From NCBI RefSeq assembly GCF_014197445.1, contig NZ_JACIFO010000004.1, forward strand, positions 1 through 64,000: a stretch of DNA of 64,000 nucleotides, in the 5' to 3' direction. The DNA comes from Mesonia hippocampi. Lineage in GTDB: Bacteria > Bacteroidota > Bacteroidia > Flavobacteriales > Flavobacteriaceae. The notes under the pieces are model-generated. The model did no database searches. It was not told where the DNA came from and saw only the letters and a list, made by a program, of their open reading frames with translations. Below, one piece after another: positions 25,911-34,827 of this stretch. Positions within the stretch are counted from its first letter, which is position 1. Each line of letters opens with the position of its first letter. Made by a program: the position numbers and the translations under genes.

Positions 25911-26945
25911 TTACATAGAGTTTTTAAAACGAATTAAAATGGCGATGAAAACAGGTGCTCCCATAAATGCTGTAAGTACTCCAATAGGAACTTCTGAAGG
26001 AGCAACAATAGAGCGACTAATGGTATCTGCAATTAACAACAATATACTCCCCATTACAGCAGCTAATGGCAAAATGAGTTGGTAATTAGATTTGAATAAT
26101 AGTCTTAAAATATAAGGAACAATAAGTCCTACAAAACCTATAGTACCCGAAAAGGCTACACAGGTACCAACCATGAGTGCTGTAAGTACAATAATTTGTT
26201 TTTTGATCCGCTCCACAGGAATACCTATGTGTTCAGCATCTTTTTCGCCTAGCATCATGGCATTAAGAGCTTTTCCTTTTGGCAATAGTATAACGTAAGA
26301 AAACACTAATACAGTAAAAAGAACGGCATTTTTTGTCCATGTAGCTCCGCCTAAACTTCCTAAATTCCAAAAAGTTAAATCTCGTAATTGCTCTTCACTA
26401 GAAAGGTATATTAAAAGACCTACTACAGCAAACCCCAGTGCAGAAATTGCCACTCCAGATAAAAGCATAATTACCACATTGGTTTTATTATTTGAGGTAG
26501 ACATTTTATACACCAATAGCATGGTACCTAATGCTCCAATAAATGCTGCAATACTTAGTAATGAAAACTGAAGAAAATCTGGCAAAAAGTGTTTAAAATG
26601 AGCCCCTAACACAATGGTAATAGCAGCCATTAATGTTGCTCCTGCCGAAATACCTATTAAATCGGGTGTGGCAAGTGGGTTTTTAAACATGCCTTGCATA
26701 ACTGTACCAGAAACGGCAAGGATGCTCCCTATTAAGATAGCCATTACAATTCGTGCTAACCTGATATCCCATATAACATACTTTTCGCTTAACGAAACTT
26801 CTGCTGGATTAAAGATAACATTACTAAGTACTGTTAAAGGCGATTTATCTTCAAAATTATATACTCCAATGTATAAAGCACCAATACTTAATAATATTAG
26901 TAATAAAAAACTTATTGCTATGTATATGTTTAATTTATTGAGCAC
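25911..26945 (-). CDS. hmuU: Heme ABC transporter, permease (FecCD family)
   Basis: 344 residues with about nine or ten hydrophobic helices. FecCD-family blocks are visible: IRLARIVMAILIGSILAVSG near residue 51, NPLATPDLIGISAGA near residue 93, the ATPase-contact loop LGEKDAEHIGIP near residue 233, and FVGLIVPYILRLLF near residue 272. Forms the inner-membrane channel for heme. The start overlaps the end of hmuT by 11 bp (26935-26945), a sign of translational coupling. Confidence 0.95.
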   Translation of the reverse strand: MLNKLNIYIAISFLLLILLSIGALYIGVYNFEDKSPLTVLSNVIFNPAEVSLSEKYVIWDIRLARIVMAILIGSILAVSGTVMQGMFKNPLATPDLIGISAGATLMAAITIVLGAHFKHFLPDFLQFSLLSIAAFIGALGTMLLVYKMSTSNNKTNVVIMLLSGVAISALGFAVVGLLIYLSSEEQLRDLTFWNLGSLGGATWTKNAVLFTVLVFSYVILLPKGKALNAMMLGEKDAEHIGIPVERIKKQIIVLTALMVGTCVAFSGTIGFVGLIVPYILRLLFKSNYQLILPLAAVMGSILLLIADTISRSIVAPSEVPIGVLTAFMGAPVFIAILIRFKNSM

Positions 26946-27783
26946 TTTCTATCAGTAGTTTGTTAAGTTCTAAAGCTGCTTTTCCAATTCTAGGGCCGAA
27001 GTTTGAGATTAAGCCTCCATCCATGGTAAGTATGCGTTTGTTTTTTCCTGCTTGTGTTTGTAGCATACCCGATACTTGTAGCATAGCATCTATTCCGCCA
27101 GCGCTTTTAAGTCCAGAGTTAAACATTAAGATAGCATCTGGGTTTATTTCGATTAGAGATTCTGGCGTTAAGGGCTTAAAATTTTCAAATTCGGTAATTG
27201 CATTTTCTCCACCGGCAATATTAATTAAAGCTTCCATAGGAGTATTAGTCCCTGCAACCATAAGCATTTGTCCTCTTGCGTATATAAAAAGTACTTTAGG
27301 CTTTTTTTCGATAGGGGTTAGTTTAGCAATATCTTTAGTGATATTTTCTTGTAAACTTGTATAGTTTTCTACACCTATGGCATTTGCTACATTTTCGATG
27401 AGTTTTTTTGCTCCTACCACAGAGAAAGTTTGATTTATAAATTGTGTTTTAATTTTAGAAGCTTCAATCTTAGCATTTAAATCTGGGTTTACATCTTTAT
27501 TAGAAGCAAGTATAAGGTTGGGTGACACTTCTAATATAGGCTCTATGGTTAAGCTTCTTACATGGCCAAGATCTTTAGCTTTTAAATTATCTGGGAAGCT
27601 ACTGGTTACGTCTCTTCCTACAATGTTATCTCCTTTTCCTAAGGCTGCTATGGTTTCTGTAATAGCGCCGTTAAGCGAAACAATTTTCAAGGTTTCTTTA
27701 GCTGTTGCTTCTTTTTCGGCTGGTTTGTTTTTACAGCTTATAATAAGTAATACCGTTAGAAATAATAAACTTATTTTTTTCAT
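26935..27783 (-). CDS. hmuT: Heme ABC transporter, substrate-binding lipoprotein
   Basis: 282 residues. The N-terminus MKKISLLFLTVLLIISC is a lipoprotein signal with the lipidated Cys at residue 17, so the protein sits on the membrane rather than free in the periplasm. The body is a class III binding protein with the HmuT-like block IVGRDVTSSFPDNLKAKD near residue 57 and LEVSPNLILASNKD near residue 83. First gene of the minus-strand arm; the divergent TonB-receptor gene starts 149 bp away. A -7 element for it lies at 27852-27859. Confidence 0.93.
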   Translation of the reverse strand: MKKISLLFLTVLLIISCKNKPAEKEATAKETLKIVSLNGAITETIAALGKGDNIVGRDVTSSFPDNLKAKDLGHVRSLTIEPILEVSPNLILASNKDVNPDLNAKIEASKIKTQFINQTFSVVGAKKLIENVANAIGVENYTSLQENITKDIAKLTPIEKKPKVLFIYARGQMLMVAGTNTPMEALINIAGGENAITEFENFKPLTPESLIEINPDAILMFNSGLKSAGGIDAMLQVSGMLQTQAGKNKRILTMDGGLISNFGPRIGKAALELNKLLIESAQ

Positions 27784-27851
27784 GATGATGTTAAGTTAAA
27801 AATTGAACATGTCCCCTTCTCTCTACCGAGAAATAGGTTTTTATACTTCGG

Positions 27852-27859
27852 CAAAAATA
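27852..27859 (-). promoter_or_regulatory. -7 element of the hmuTUVS operon
   Basis: The minus strand reads TATTTTTG, 68 bp before the hmuT ATG. It is 33 bp from the opposing promoter of the TonB receptor gene, so one iron-responsive regulator bound between them could control both arms. I could not identify a convincing Fur box. Confidence 0.5.
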
Positions 27860-27874
27860 ATAAATTTATTTAGA

Positions 27875-27900
27875 TTGTTTAAAAATAACCTATATATTTG
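27875..27900 (+). promoter_or_regulatory. Promoter of the heme receptor arm
   Basis: TTG (27875-27877), a 15-bp spacer (slightly short), then TATATTTG (27893-27900), 32 bp before the receptor ATG. Confidence 0.55.
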
Positions 27901-27932
27901 CACTTGTAATTTATTAAGACTTATTAAAAATA

Positions 27933-30047
27933 ATGAAGTACACTGTTTTAACATTCCTATTTTTTGTCGCCCTTTCTACTGTTGCTCAAGTAAATGACAG
28001 TACATACAATAAATTAAAAGAAGTAGTGCTTACAGGGCAAATTACCAATCAACAATCTATAGATAAGTCTGTTTTTGAAGTAAAAATAATCAATCAAGAA
28101 GCCATAAAAAACTTAGCTGCCAATAGCCTTAATGATGTACTTACACAACATTTAAATATGAATGTTTTACCAGGAAGCGATAAAGGAAGTATGGGGATAG
28201 AGCAGTTTGGGTTTGATTCTGAGTATGTTTTAATATTGGTAGATAATGTTCCCGTAATTGGAGACCAAGGTTTTGGGAATGCTATAGATATTTCTCAAAT
28301 AAATTTAGACGATATCGCACAAATAGAAATTGTAGAAGGCGCAATGGGCGTGCAATATGGAGCCAATGCAGTTACAGGAGTTATTAATATTATTACTAAA
28401 AAATCATCAAACTATACTTGGGAGATTTCCCCTTTTATTCAAGAAGAAACCATCGGAAACGAATATGCTTGGTTTGATAAAGGAAAGCATATACAAGGAA
28501 TAAAATTAGGACATAATTTTTCCGACAAATTATATGCAACACTAAATTATGTAAGAACAGATTTTCAAGGCTTTTTAAACAATAATAAAGGGAAAAATTA
28601 TTTTAACCCTGCGAGAGAAAACGACGGATTACGCGGCTACGATTGGCTACCCAAAAAACAACACAATGCAAAGGCGTTAGTAAACTACAAAATAGCTAAT
28701 TTTAAAGCCTTTTATAGGTTTGAATATTATACCGATATCACAGAAGATTATGCCGAAGATGTAAACTTTAATTACAATCCCATTTTTAATGAGGTAAACC
28801 CGACAGCTCAAGATGTTTTATTTAAAAATACGAGGTTTTACCATCATTTAAACTTTACGGGAACAGTTAAAAATACGGTAGATTACAATATATCAGCTTC
28901 TTATCAAGACCAGAAAAAAAGCAGAGAAGATTACACTTATATACTAAATACAAAAGAAGAACAAGATAACGTCTCTTTAGATTTTAATACTCGTAAAGGC
29001 TTTTTCTCTAGGGGAACATTTTCCAATTTCCTTAAAAATGAAAATATAGCCCTACAATTAGGCTACGAAATTAAGCATGATAAAGGAACAGCTGGCGATC
29101 TTTCTCCTCAAAATAAAAATGAAGACATAAAAAAACATACGCTTAATTTCTATAGCGGTTTTATGGCTTCGGAAATTTCATTAAATAAATTTACGCTTCG
29201 TCCAGGCTTTAGGTACATGGCGTCTTCTAAATTTAAACCAACTTATACGGCATCTTTAAGCGGAAGTTATTTTTCAGATACTGGTTATCAAGTGCGCGCC
29301 ATATTTGGCTTGGCTTCCAAACTTCCTAGTTTCGAAGAGTTGTATTATTACCTAGTAGATTCTAACCATAATGTGCTTAAAAATGAGGATTTATTACCAG
29401 AAAAGGGAAAATCTGTTTTTCTACATATAAAGAAAAAATACTGGTTAACCGATGCCCTTAGTTATACCCCTAAAATTACACTTCATTATTTAGATGTTGC
29501 CGATAAGATAGACCAAATAGTAATTAGCAACAAGCCCTTAACCATTCAACACCAAAATATAGATTTATATAAAACTTGGGGTGCGGTACTACGCAATCAA
29601 TTAACATATAAAAATCTCTCGGCAAATTTAGGAATAGGTTTTTTGGCAGAAGCACGCGATTTAAAAAGTGTAGCTGGTTTTAAAGATGATTTTCTGTATG
29701 CCCTACAGGCCAATGCTAACCTAAACTATAAATTCCCTAAATGGAACACCTACGCAACACTTGCTTATAAACATAACGGAGCCCAATATCAATATTGGTA
29801 CAATGCCGATAACGACAACTATGAAAAACAAAAAATTGAAGCTTTTAGCTGGCTAGATGCCTCTGTTAGAAAAGAATTTAAAAACGGATTAGAAATTAGC
29901 CTAGGCGCAAGAAATTTATTAGATGTAACCGATGTTACTGTAATTAACGGGCAAGGAAGCTCACATGGAGGCACATCGACCACCCGAGGATTAGGCTATG
30001 GTCGCTCTTATTTTTTAAAATTATTATACACCATAAAATTCAAATAA
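27933..30047 (+). CDS. hmuR: TonB-dependent outer-membrane heme receptor
   Basis: 704 residues. The signal peptide MKYTVLTFLFFVALSTVAQ is followed by a plug domain (about 30-150, with VLILVDNVPVIGD and QYGANAVTGVINIITKK) and a 22-strand-type barrel that ends in aromatic YTIKFK. SKLPSFEELYYYLVDSNH near residue 463, followed by LKNEDLLPEKGKS, resembles the FRAP/NPNL region of heme receptors. There is no N-terminal carboxypeptidase-like extension and no signalling domain. Divergent from hmuT and followed after 1 bp by the HmuY lipoprotein. Heme as substrate is inferred from context and this motif. Confidence 0.92.
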   Translation: MKYTVLTFLFFVALSTVAQVNDSTYNKLKEVVLTGQITNQQSIDKSVFEVKIINQEAIKNLAANSLNDVLTQHLNMNVLPGSDKGSMGIEQFGFDSEYVLILVDNVPVIGDQGFGNAIDISQINLDDIAQIEIVEGAMGVQYGANAVTGVINIITKKSSNYTWEISPFIQEETIGNEYAWFDKGKHIQGIKLGHNFSDKLYATLNYVRTDFQGFLNNNKGKNYFNPARENDGLRGYDWLPKKQHNAKALVNYKIANFKAFYRFEYYTDITEDYAEDVNFNYNPIFNEVNPTAQDVLFKNTRFYHHLNFTGTVKNTVDYNISASYQDQKKSREDYTYILNTKEEQDNVSLDFNTRKGFFSRGTFSNFLKNENIALQLGYEIKHDKGTAGDLSPQNKNEDIKKHTLNFYSGFMASEISLNKFTLRPGFRYMASSKFKPTYTASLSGSYFSDTGYQVRAIFGLASKLPSFEELYYYLVDSNHNVLKNEDLLPEKGKSVFLHIKKKYWLTDALSYTPKITLHYLDVADKIDQIVISNKPLTIQHQNIDLYKTWGAVLRNQLTYKNLSANLGIGFLAEARDLKSVAGFKDDFLYALQANANLNYKFPKWNTYATLAYKHNGAQYQYWYNADNDNYEKQKIEAFSWLDASVRKEFKNGLEISLGARNLLDVTDVTVINGQGSSHGGTSTTRGLGYGRSYFLKLLYTIKFK

Positions 30048-30048
30048 C

Positions 30049-31476
30049 ATGAAATCAATACCTAAAAATATGTATGCAAAATTTAGCTTATTACTGCTAT
30101 TAGTACTTGGTTTTACAGCTTGTAGTAGCGATGACGACAGCATAAAAACCACAGATGCAGCAGTAGCTTTTCAGGAAAAATCTATCGCTGTTACAGAACC
30201 CTCTGCAGTAACTGTTCAGTTAGTGTTTTCTAAAGAGGTTGTAAAAAGTGGAACGATAGAAGTAACCTATACCTCAAACAACACCGCTTATGGAGAAGAT
30301 TATACAACACTTCCAGAAGGAGAAACGGGAGTTATTACAATCCCTGTAGAAGCAGGAAGCAAAGCGGCCTCGTTTACATTAACCAAAACAAATTTCACTA
30401 ATCCCGCAGAAGAACCTCTCGTAACCTTTACCATAGGGAAAGTAAATTTAGAACAAGTTTACGCAACAGGAAACACAAGCCTAGCGGTTTATTTTACCAA
30501 CACGGCATCGATAGGTGGTAGCTTAAACCCAAGTGTTGGTGGACCAAACGAGCAGAATCAAGTTTTTATTGATTTAAGTGCTAATGCAGAACACATTTCA
30601 CATCGTGAAAAATGGGATTTGGCTTTTTATAGCTTAGATAACGAGTTTAGAGTAAAATTAAACAGCTCTTTATACATGTTTGCAGCTCCACTAACAAGTA
30701 CCGATATTAACAATATTGATATGAATGAAGTAGAAGCATTGAAAACAGATATGGATTTCATTGTATCGGGTTCAGATGCCTATGTAGATGATCCTTCTGG
30801 TGATATTAATGGAACCGTGATTCAAGAAATTGTAGCTACTCCAGAAAACAATAAGGTGTATTTACTAAAAATGGGCTTTGAGGTAGGTACAGAAACACCA
30901 AATGTAGGCGGTGTGGCAATTTCAGGCGAGGCTCGTGGTTGGAAAAAAATACGAGTGTTAAAGCAAGCAGATGCCTATCTACTACAATATGCAGACCTAG
31001 AATCAACTACTTATGAAGAGGTGACTATCCAGCGCTCATCAACACATAACTTTACTTTTTATAGCATTGTAAATCAGCAAGAAGTAGCAGTAGCGCCAGA
31101 AAAGGAAAATTGGGACATTTGCTTCACCACGCATACCGAAGTTCAGGAACTACCAGGACAAGATGCTAATACAGCCTACGGATTTTCAGATTATGTGCTA
31201 ACAAATACTTACCAAAAAGTAGCAGTATATCAGGTAAACGAAGACGAGGTTTCTTATGCTAATTTCTCTGTAAATAATATAGCCGAAGAAAAATTCCAGA
31301 TAGACCAACGTGTAATAGGTGCAAATTGGAGAGATGTATTCTCAGATTTCCATGCTGATAGGTACTATATCATAAAAGATACTGCCGGAAACATATACAA
31401 ACTAAAATTTACAGCATTTAAAAACGATAGAGGCGTACGAGGTTTCCCTGCTTTTGAGTATGAACTTGTAAAATAA
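30049..31476 (+). CDS. HmuY-family heme-binding lipoprotein with N-terminal Calx-beta-like domain
   Basis: 475 residues. The lipoprotein signal (LLLLLVLGFTACSSDDD) has an SDDD motif after the Cys that favours surface display in Bacteroidota. Residues ~40-145 are a beta-sandwich of Calx-beta type (VTVQLVFSKEVVKSG, YGEDYTTLPEG). The rest is HmuY-like: KWDLAFYSLDNEFRVKLN, then NWDICFTTH, with alternating beta strands. HmuY proteins take heme from host or environmental proteins and pass it to HmuR. The gene starts 1 bp after the receptor stop, so the pair is one unit. Confidence 0.88.
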   Translation: MKSIPKNMYAKFSLLLLLVLGFTACSSDDDSIKTTDAAVAFQEKSIAVTEPSAVTVQLVFSKEVVKSGTIEVTYTSNNTAYGEDYTTLPEGETGVITIPVEAGSKAASFTLTKTNFTNPAEEPLVTFTIGKVNLEQVYATGNTSLAVYFTNTASIGGSLNPSVGGPNEQNQVFIDLSANAEHISHREKWDLAFYSLDNEFRVKLNSSLYMFAAPLTSTDINNIDMNEVEALKTDMDFIVSGSDAYVDDPSGDINGTVIQEIVATPENNKVYLLKMGFEVGTETPNVGGVAISGEARGWKKIRVLKQADAYLLQYADLESTTYEEVTIQRSSTHNFTFYSIVNQQEVAVAPEKENWDICFTTHTEVQELPGQDANTAYGFSDYVLTNTYQKVAVYQVNEDEVSYANFSVNNIAEEKFQIDQRVIGANWRDVFSDFHADRYYIIKDTAGNIYKLKFTAFKNDRGVRGFPAFEYELVK

Positions 31477-31512
31477 TAAATAAACTAAAACTATAAATCT
31501 AAATAAATTATC

Positions 31513-32736
31513 ATGAAAACACTATTATCATTTCTTTCTTTTATAGGAATTTGTGCACTAGGTTTTGCACAACAAACCGTAAATCTAAGCATGGGTAGCG
31601 GTTATACCGATCGTGTATTTTATAAATTAGCCACAGATAATACGCAGGCATATACCGCTAGCGATTGGGAAGTTGCTTTTTTAAGAACAAGTCCGTATGC
31701 TTTTGCAACTCGTATTAACGACCAATTAGGACTTCAAGTTTACGAGGTTTCTGATGATGTGGCAGATTGGAATAATATCGATGTTACCAACACGAGTACA
31801 TGGACAGCCTTACATAATAGCGAATTAATATGGGATTTAGGTGCTTTTGACCAAGGTTCGGCTTCTTATGGCTGGGGAGAATACGGAAGTGACCACCATG
31901 TTCGTGGAAGCATCATCTTTGTAATAGAGCACGGAGAAAATAAATATACCAAATTCTTTATCGACGATTATTTCTCGGGTTATACTTTTAAATATGCTAA
32001 ATGGAATGAACAAGCAGGTACTTGGGATGCAGACCAAACTGTAACAATACCTAACAACCAAAATACCGATAGATATTTTAACTATTACAACCTAACACAA
32101 GGGAACGAAGTAATCGCAGAACCTGCAGCAGCAGACTGGGATATTGTATTTACAAAATTTACTACAGCTTACCCTGTACAAGGTGGTACAATGCCTTATG
32201 TAGTAGCCGGAGTTTTACACCACCCAGCAGTAGAGATTGCTAAAGGAACAGCTACCTCTGTAAAAGAAGACTTAACTTATAGCGCAGATATTAATACCAT
32301 TGGATACGACTGGAAATCTTTTACGGGAGGTGCTTATACCGTAAGCTCAGATGTATATTACTATATAAAAACCGCAGAGGAAGAAGTGTATAAACTTAAC
32401 TTTTTAACTTTTGATGGCTCAAGTACAGGAAACCTTAGTTTCCAAGTAGAAAATATAACCGATCAAATGGATGTAAAAAAAGTGAATACTAAAAACGTAA
32501 CCGTTTACCCTAATCCAACAGTAAATAAACAATTAACGGTAGCTTTAGACAATTCGGTAGCTGAAACAAGCTTAGAGCTGTATAATATGCAAGGGAAACT
32601 TGTTTTTAAACAAAATAAATCACCAAATAGCACAAATCAACAAACCTTAGATTTAAACCATTTGCAAACAGGAGTTTACTTGTTACAAATAAAAACGGGT
32701 ACAGATACGCTAACTAAAAAAGTTATTCTTCAGTAA
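31513..32736 (+). CDS. Second HmuY-like hemophore with T9SS sorting domain
   Basis: 407 residues. The signal peptide MKTLLSFLSFIGICALGFAQ has no lipobox. Residues ~22-320 resemble the HmuY half of the preceding protein: SDWEVAFLRTSPYAFATRIN, later DWDIVFTKFTTAYPVQGG, and several His (DHHVRG, LHHPAVEI) that could bind heme. The last ~75 residues (VTVYPNPTVNKQLTV through GVYLLQIK) are a type A T9SS sorting domain, so this copy is exported by a different route from its lipoprotein neighbour. It is last in the receptor arm and followed by a terminator. Confidence 0.87.
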   Translation: MKTLLSFLSFIGICALGFAQQTVNLSMGSGYTDRVFYKLATDNTQAYTASDWEVAFLRTSPYAFATRINDQLGLQVYEVSDDVADWNNIDVTNTSTWTALHNSELIWDLGAFDQGSASYGWGEYGSDHHVRGSIIFVIEHGENKYTKFFIDDYFSGYTFKYAKWNEQAGTWDADQTVTIPNNQNTDRYFNYYNLTQGNEVIAEPAAADWDIVFTKFTTAYPVQGGTMPYVVAGVLHHPAVEIAKGTATSVKEDLTYSADINTIGYDWKSFTGGAYTVSSDVYYYIKTAEEEVYKLNFLTFDGSSTGNLSFQVENITDQMDVKKVNTKNVTVYPNPTVNKQLTVALDNSVAETSLELYNMQGKLVFKQNKSPNSTNQQTLDLNHLQTGVYLLQIKTGTDTLTKKVILQ

Positions 32737-32760
32737 TTATTTTTTATAATTAGGTTATTG

Positions 32761-33666
32761 TTAAGCAGCTTGGTTTTCAAGCTGCTTTTTTTGTCCAAAT
32801 ACTTGTTCTAAAATAATACCAGCAACAATAAAAAGTAAACCAATAATGGTAGAAGACAAAATTTTCTCTCCCACAACAAAGTACACCACAATAAGCGATA
32901 AGAAAGGGGTGAGAAAAATAAACTTACTAACTTTAGCCGTGGTTTCTGAGTACTGAAGCGCCATTGCCCATAAAACAAATGTAATTCCCATTTCAAACAA
33001 ACCAATATATACAGTACCCCATAAAGCTTGAGAATTAGGGATGTTGAAATCAGAAAAAAAGAAGGTGGCAATACTAATATAAATAAACCCAAATATAAAA
33101 CTTAAAAAAAGTTTTACACTATCATCTCGTTTATCTCTTATATTAAAAATCCAGAACAAGGCCCATATAATGGCTGTACTTAGGGCGAGCAAAGCCCCAT
33201 TGAGGTTAGAAAACTTAAAAGTTAAAAGGTCTCCTTTTGTAGAAATAATAAAAACACCAATAAAACTAATCAAAATAGCAAAAACGCTAATCCATTTTAC
33301 CCGTTGTTTTAATAGCGGAATAGAAAGTAACGTAAGCATGATAGGCCAAGTGTAATTTAGCGGTTGTGCTTCCTGAGCAGGAAGTACAGCGTAAGCTTTA
33401 AACAAAACCAGGTAATATACAAAAGGATTTATAAAGCCCATGATAACAGACGTTATATAATCTCGTAGACGGCTATTTTTTAATAAATGTATTTTTTTTT
33501 GAAAGAAAAGTATACTAAACAGCGCAAGGATGGAAGTAATTGAAGAGAAAAATAACAGTTGAAGCGAATCAAAATAAACTAAAGATACTTTAAAAGCAGA
33601 AGCTACAGTTGCCCAAATACAAACCGAAAGACCAGCGTATATATAGGCTTTTTGTTGATTTTTCAT
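32761..33666 (-). CDS. EamA/DMT-family transporter
   Basis: 301 residues, ten predicted helices in two EamA repeats (first starting IYAGLSVCIWATVASAF, second NGALLALSTAIIWALFWI). The family exports or imports small metabolites; the substrate is unknown. The gene runs convergently to the heme receptor arm and its last codons overlap that arm's terminator, so it is not part of the heme locus. No partner gene is adjacent. Confidence 0.88.
   Translation of the reverse strand: MKNQQKAYIYAGLSVCIWATVASAFKVSLVYFDSLQLLFFSSITSILALFSILFFQKKIHLLKNSRLRDYITSVIMGFINPFVYYLVLFKAYAVLPAQEAQPLNYTWPIMLTLLSIPLLKQRVKWISVFAILISFIGVFIISTKGDLLTFKFSNLNGALLALSTAIIWALFWIFNIRDKRDDSVKLFLSFIFGFIYISIATFFFSDFNIPNSQALWGTVYIGLFEMGITFVLWAMALQYSETTAKVSKFIFLTPFLSLIVVYFVVGEKILSSTIIGLLFIVAGIILEQVFGQKKQLENQAA
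32763..32791 (+). terminator. Terminator of the heme receptor arm
   Basis: Perfect 10-bp stem (AAGCAGCTTG at 32763-32772 with 32778-32787), 5-nt loop, then a T-run. It lies inside the last codons of the convergent EamA gene. Confidence 0.8.
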
Positions 33667-33723
33667 AGACTTATAAGCTTATAATAATGGTGAAAAAAGA
33701 AAAAACTAAAACATGAATACTAC

Positions 33724-33753
33724 AAAAAAATCCCGTTTGAAACGGGATTTTTT
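33724..33753 (-). terminator. Terminator after the cyclophilin-FKBP gene
   Basis: Strong stem with TCCCGTT/AACGGGA core inside A- and T-runs, 22 bp past the stop of the minus-strand gene. The core is G/C-rich for this genome. Confidence 0.85.
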
Positions 33754-33774
33754 TCAATAATTTTATAAAACTTT

Positions 33775-34704
33775 TTAAGCTTTTACTAGCTCTACATCAA
33801 ATAGTAATGTAGCATTTGGCGGAATAACACCTCCTGCTCCTTGTGCCCCATAGGCTAGATCTGCAGGAATTACCAATTGTGCTTTATCGCCTTCAGAAAG
33901 CAATAAAATACCTTCGTCCCAACCAGGAATTACTTGCCCTACACCTACAGAAAACTCTATAGGCTGGTTTCTTTTAAAAGAAGAATCAAAAACAGTTCCG
34001 TCAAGCAACATCCCTCGGTAATGTACACTTACCGGGTTGCCTTTTTCGGCCTTTTTACCATTTCCTTTTTCTGTAATTTTATAATATAATCCTGAAGCTG
34101 TTTTCTCAAAGCCTTCGGTTATTTTTTTCATAGCTTCTTCTGCCTTTGCTCTTGCCGCTGCTTCTCGTTTTTCTTTTTCTGCATTAAAATTTTCAAAACG
34201 TTCTAGCGCATCAAATTTTTCTGCCTCTTCACCTATTCTTTCTATACTTATTTTATCTAAGTTATCACCTTGTTCTATGCTATCTACCACGTCTTGACCA
34301 GAAACAACTTCGCCAAACACGGTATGCTTCCCGTCTAACCAAGGTGTTGGTACGTGTGTAATAAAAAACTGACTCCCGTTAGTTCCTGGGCCAGCATTTG
34401 CCATTGATAAAATTCCGGGTTTATCGTGTTTTAATTCTGGATGAATTTCATCGTCAAACTTATATCCTGGTCCTCCTGCTCCTGTACCATTTGGATCTCC
34501 TCCTTGAACCATAAAGTCTGAAATTACACGATGAAAAGTAAGTCCATCATAATAGGGTTCGCCTATGATTTTAGCTGAATTCTTCATTTTTCCTTCAGCT
34601 AGTGCAACAAAGTTCCCTACGGTTCCTGGGGTTTTATCGTGTGTAAGCTTTATAAGGATTTCTCCTTTGGTCGTTGTTAAACGTGCGTATAATCCGTTAT
34701 CCAT
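33775..34704 (-). CDS. Dual-domain peptidyl-prolyl isomerase (cyclophilin-FKBP fusion)
   Basis: 309 residues, no signal peptide, so cytoplasmic. Residues 1-160 are a cyclophilin ([39 protein letters not shown]). A Glu/Ala-rich coiled linker ([16 protein letters not shown]) spans ~175-200. Residues ~205-309 are an FKBP ([43 protein letters not shown]). Both active-site regions look complete, so the protein should isomerise Xaa-Pro bonds with two chemically distinct sites. Such 'CFBP' immunophilins are reported in flavobacteria but are rare overall. Single-gene unit with promoter and terminator. Confidence 0.95.
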   Translation of the reverse strand: MDNGLYARLTTTKGEILIKLTHDKTPGTVGNFVALAEGKMKNSAKIIGEPYYDGLTFHRVISDFMVQGGDPNGTGAGGPGYKFDDEIHPELKHDKPGILSMANAGPGTNGSQFFITHVPTPWLDGKHTVFGEVVSGQDVVDSIEQGDNLDKISIERIGEEAEKFDALERFENFNAEKEKREAAARAKAEEAMKKITEGFEKTASGLYYKITEKGNGKKAEKGNPVSVHYRGMLLDGTVFDSSFKRNQPIEFSVGVGQVIPGWDEGILLLSEGDKAQLVIPADLAYGAQGAGGVIPPNATLLFDVELVKA

Positions 34705-34727
34705 TTTTTATTTTTTTATTTAAAGTG

Positions 34728-34735
34728 CAAAGGTA
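34728..34735 (-). promoter_or_regulatory. -7 element of the cyclophilin-FKBP gene
   Basis: The minus strand reads TACCTTTG (TAnnTTTG), 23 bp before the ATG at 34704. Confidence 0.55.
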
Positions 34736-34770
34736 TAATTTAAGTAGAGTTCTTCCTAATTTGAAAATCA

Positions 34771-34800
34771 TAAAAGCCAAACGTCTCCGCTTGGCTTTTA
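34771..34800 (-). terminator. Terminator after recQ
   Basis: Perfect 10-bp stem (TAAAAGCCAA at 34771-34780 with 34791-34800) and 10-nt loop, 27 bp past the recQ stop. Confidence 0.75.
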
Positions 34801-34827
34801 AATTAATAAGGGTGTGTATTTTTCTAT

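Noticed and set aside
27860-27892. Possible Fur box between the heme arms
   Set aside because: Only short A/T-rich half-sites (TTATTT/AAATAA) are visible; the match to a Fur consensus is too weak in such A/T-rich DNA.
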